Source: UMGS973 sp963609975 (GTDB taxonomy: Bacteria > Bacillota > Clostridia > Peptostreptococcales > Anaerovoracaceae). From it: a DNA stretch of 20,932 nucleotides. How positions within the stretch are numbered: position 1 is the first letter of the stretch; every line of letters starts with the position of its first letter. Where the stretch lies: assembly GCA_963609975.1 (NCBI GenBank), contig CAVDMD010000026.1, positions 1 to 20,932 of the forward strand, in the 5' to 3' direction. This document shows positions 20,928 to 20,932 of the stretch, in pieces. A model generated the notes under the pieces. The model saw only the letters and a program-made list of their open reading frames with translations, did not search any database and had not been told where the DNA came from. Both the position numbers and the translations under genes were made by a program.

Positions 20928-20932
20928 GCAGC

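Noticed and set aside
1..20932. CRISPR, tRNA, rRNA or prophage signals
   Set aside because: No regularly spaced repeats, no cloverleaf-like segments and no phage structural genes were recognised by reading; a covariance-model scan was not possible.

Overview
The window looks like chromosome of a Bacillota (Firmicutes) bacterium, most likely an anaerobic member of Clostridia. The support is AGGAGG-type ribosome binding sites, TTGACA/TATAAT promoters, the gene order DUF2232-gdpP-rplI-dnaB, a DnaD-type replication protein, an AgrC-like sensor, and Clostridia-flavoured PurA and PurB. Base composition looks moderate. I cannot place it to genus from sequence alone; an amino-acid-fermenting clostridial lineage would fit the FchA/FolD/HutD content. 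No rRNA, tRNA, CRISPR array or complete insertion sequence was seen.

Layout. (1) 1-452: 3' end of a PD-(D/E)XK (Rpn/PDDEXK_2) transposase-like gene and its terminator. (2) 551-5110, plus strand: a tightly coupled unit of fchA (cyclodeaminase/cyclohydrolase), folD, larB, a short larC, an E2-fold acyltransferase-like gene and hutD. It runs from a good promoter to a shared bidirectional terminator. (3) 5110-10628, minus strand: pyrG-asnA-purB-purA, a nitrogen-transfer operon behind one strong promoter and a leader terminator (attenuator). (4) 10702-11495, plus: a short-chain dehydrogenase. (5) 11501-12402, minus: an AgrC/HPK10-like sensor that stops just after its phospho-acceptor histidine. (6) 12644-20216, plus: DUF2232, gdpP, rplI, dnaB, a DUF1858 protein, a DnaD/DnaI-N fusion and a LysM-G5-M23 peptidase. 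(7) 20288-20932: a YdbC/PC4-like ssDNA-binding protein behind a promoter with a near-perfect dyad, then a DUF378 membrane protein on the minus strand.

How the genes fit together. In unit 2, FolD has lost two residues of the cyclohydrolase centre (Lys and Gln replaced by Ala and Phe), while a separate cyclohydrolase/cyclodeaminase sits immediately upstream with a 4-nt overlap. The two steps of the bifunctional enzyme appear to have been split between neighbours. Unit 3 co-expresses four enzymes that add nitrogen from Asp, Gln or ammonia to nucleotides or aspartate. Unit 6 joins c-di-AMP turnover, ribosomal protein L9, the replicative helicase and its probable loader to a cell-wall hydrolase.

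Most unusual points: the DnaD protein carrying the zinc-binding N-domain of a DnaI/DnaC-type helicase loader but no AAA+ ATPase; the FolD/FchA split; the kinase-less AgrC-like protein; the GdpP without membrane helices; the LarC without its C-terminal half; and the tandem cytoplasmic repeat in the M23 peptidase.
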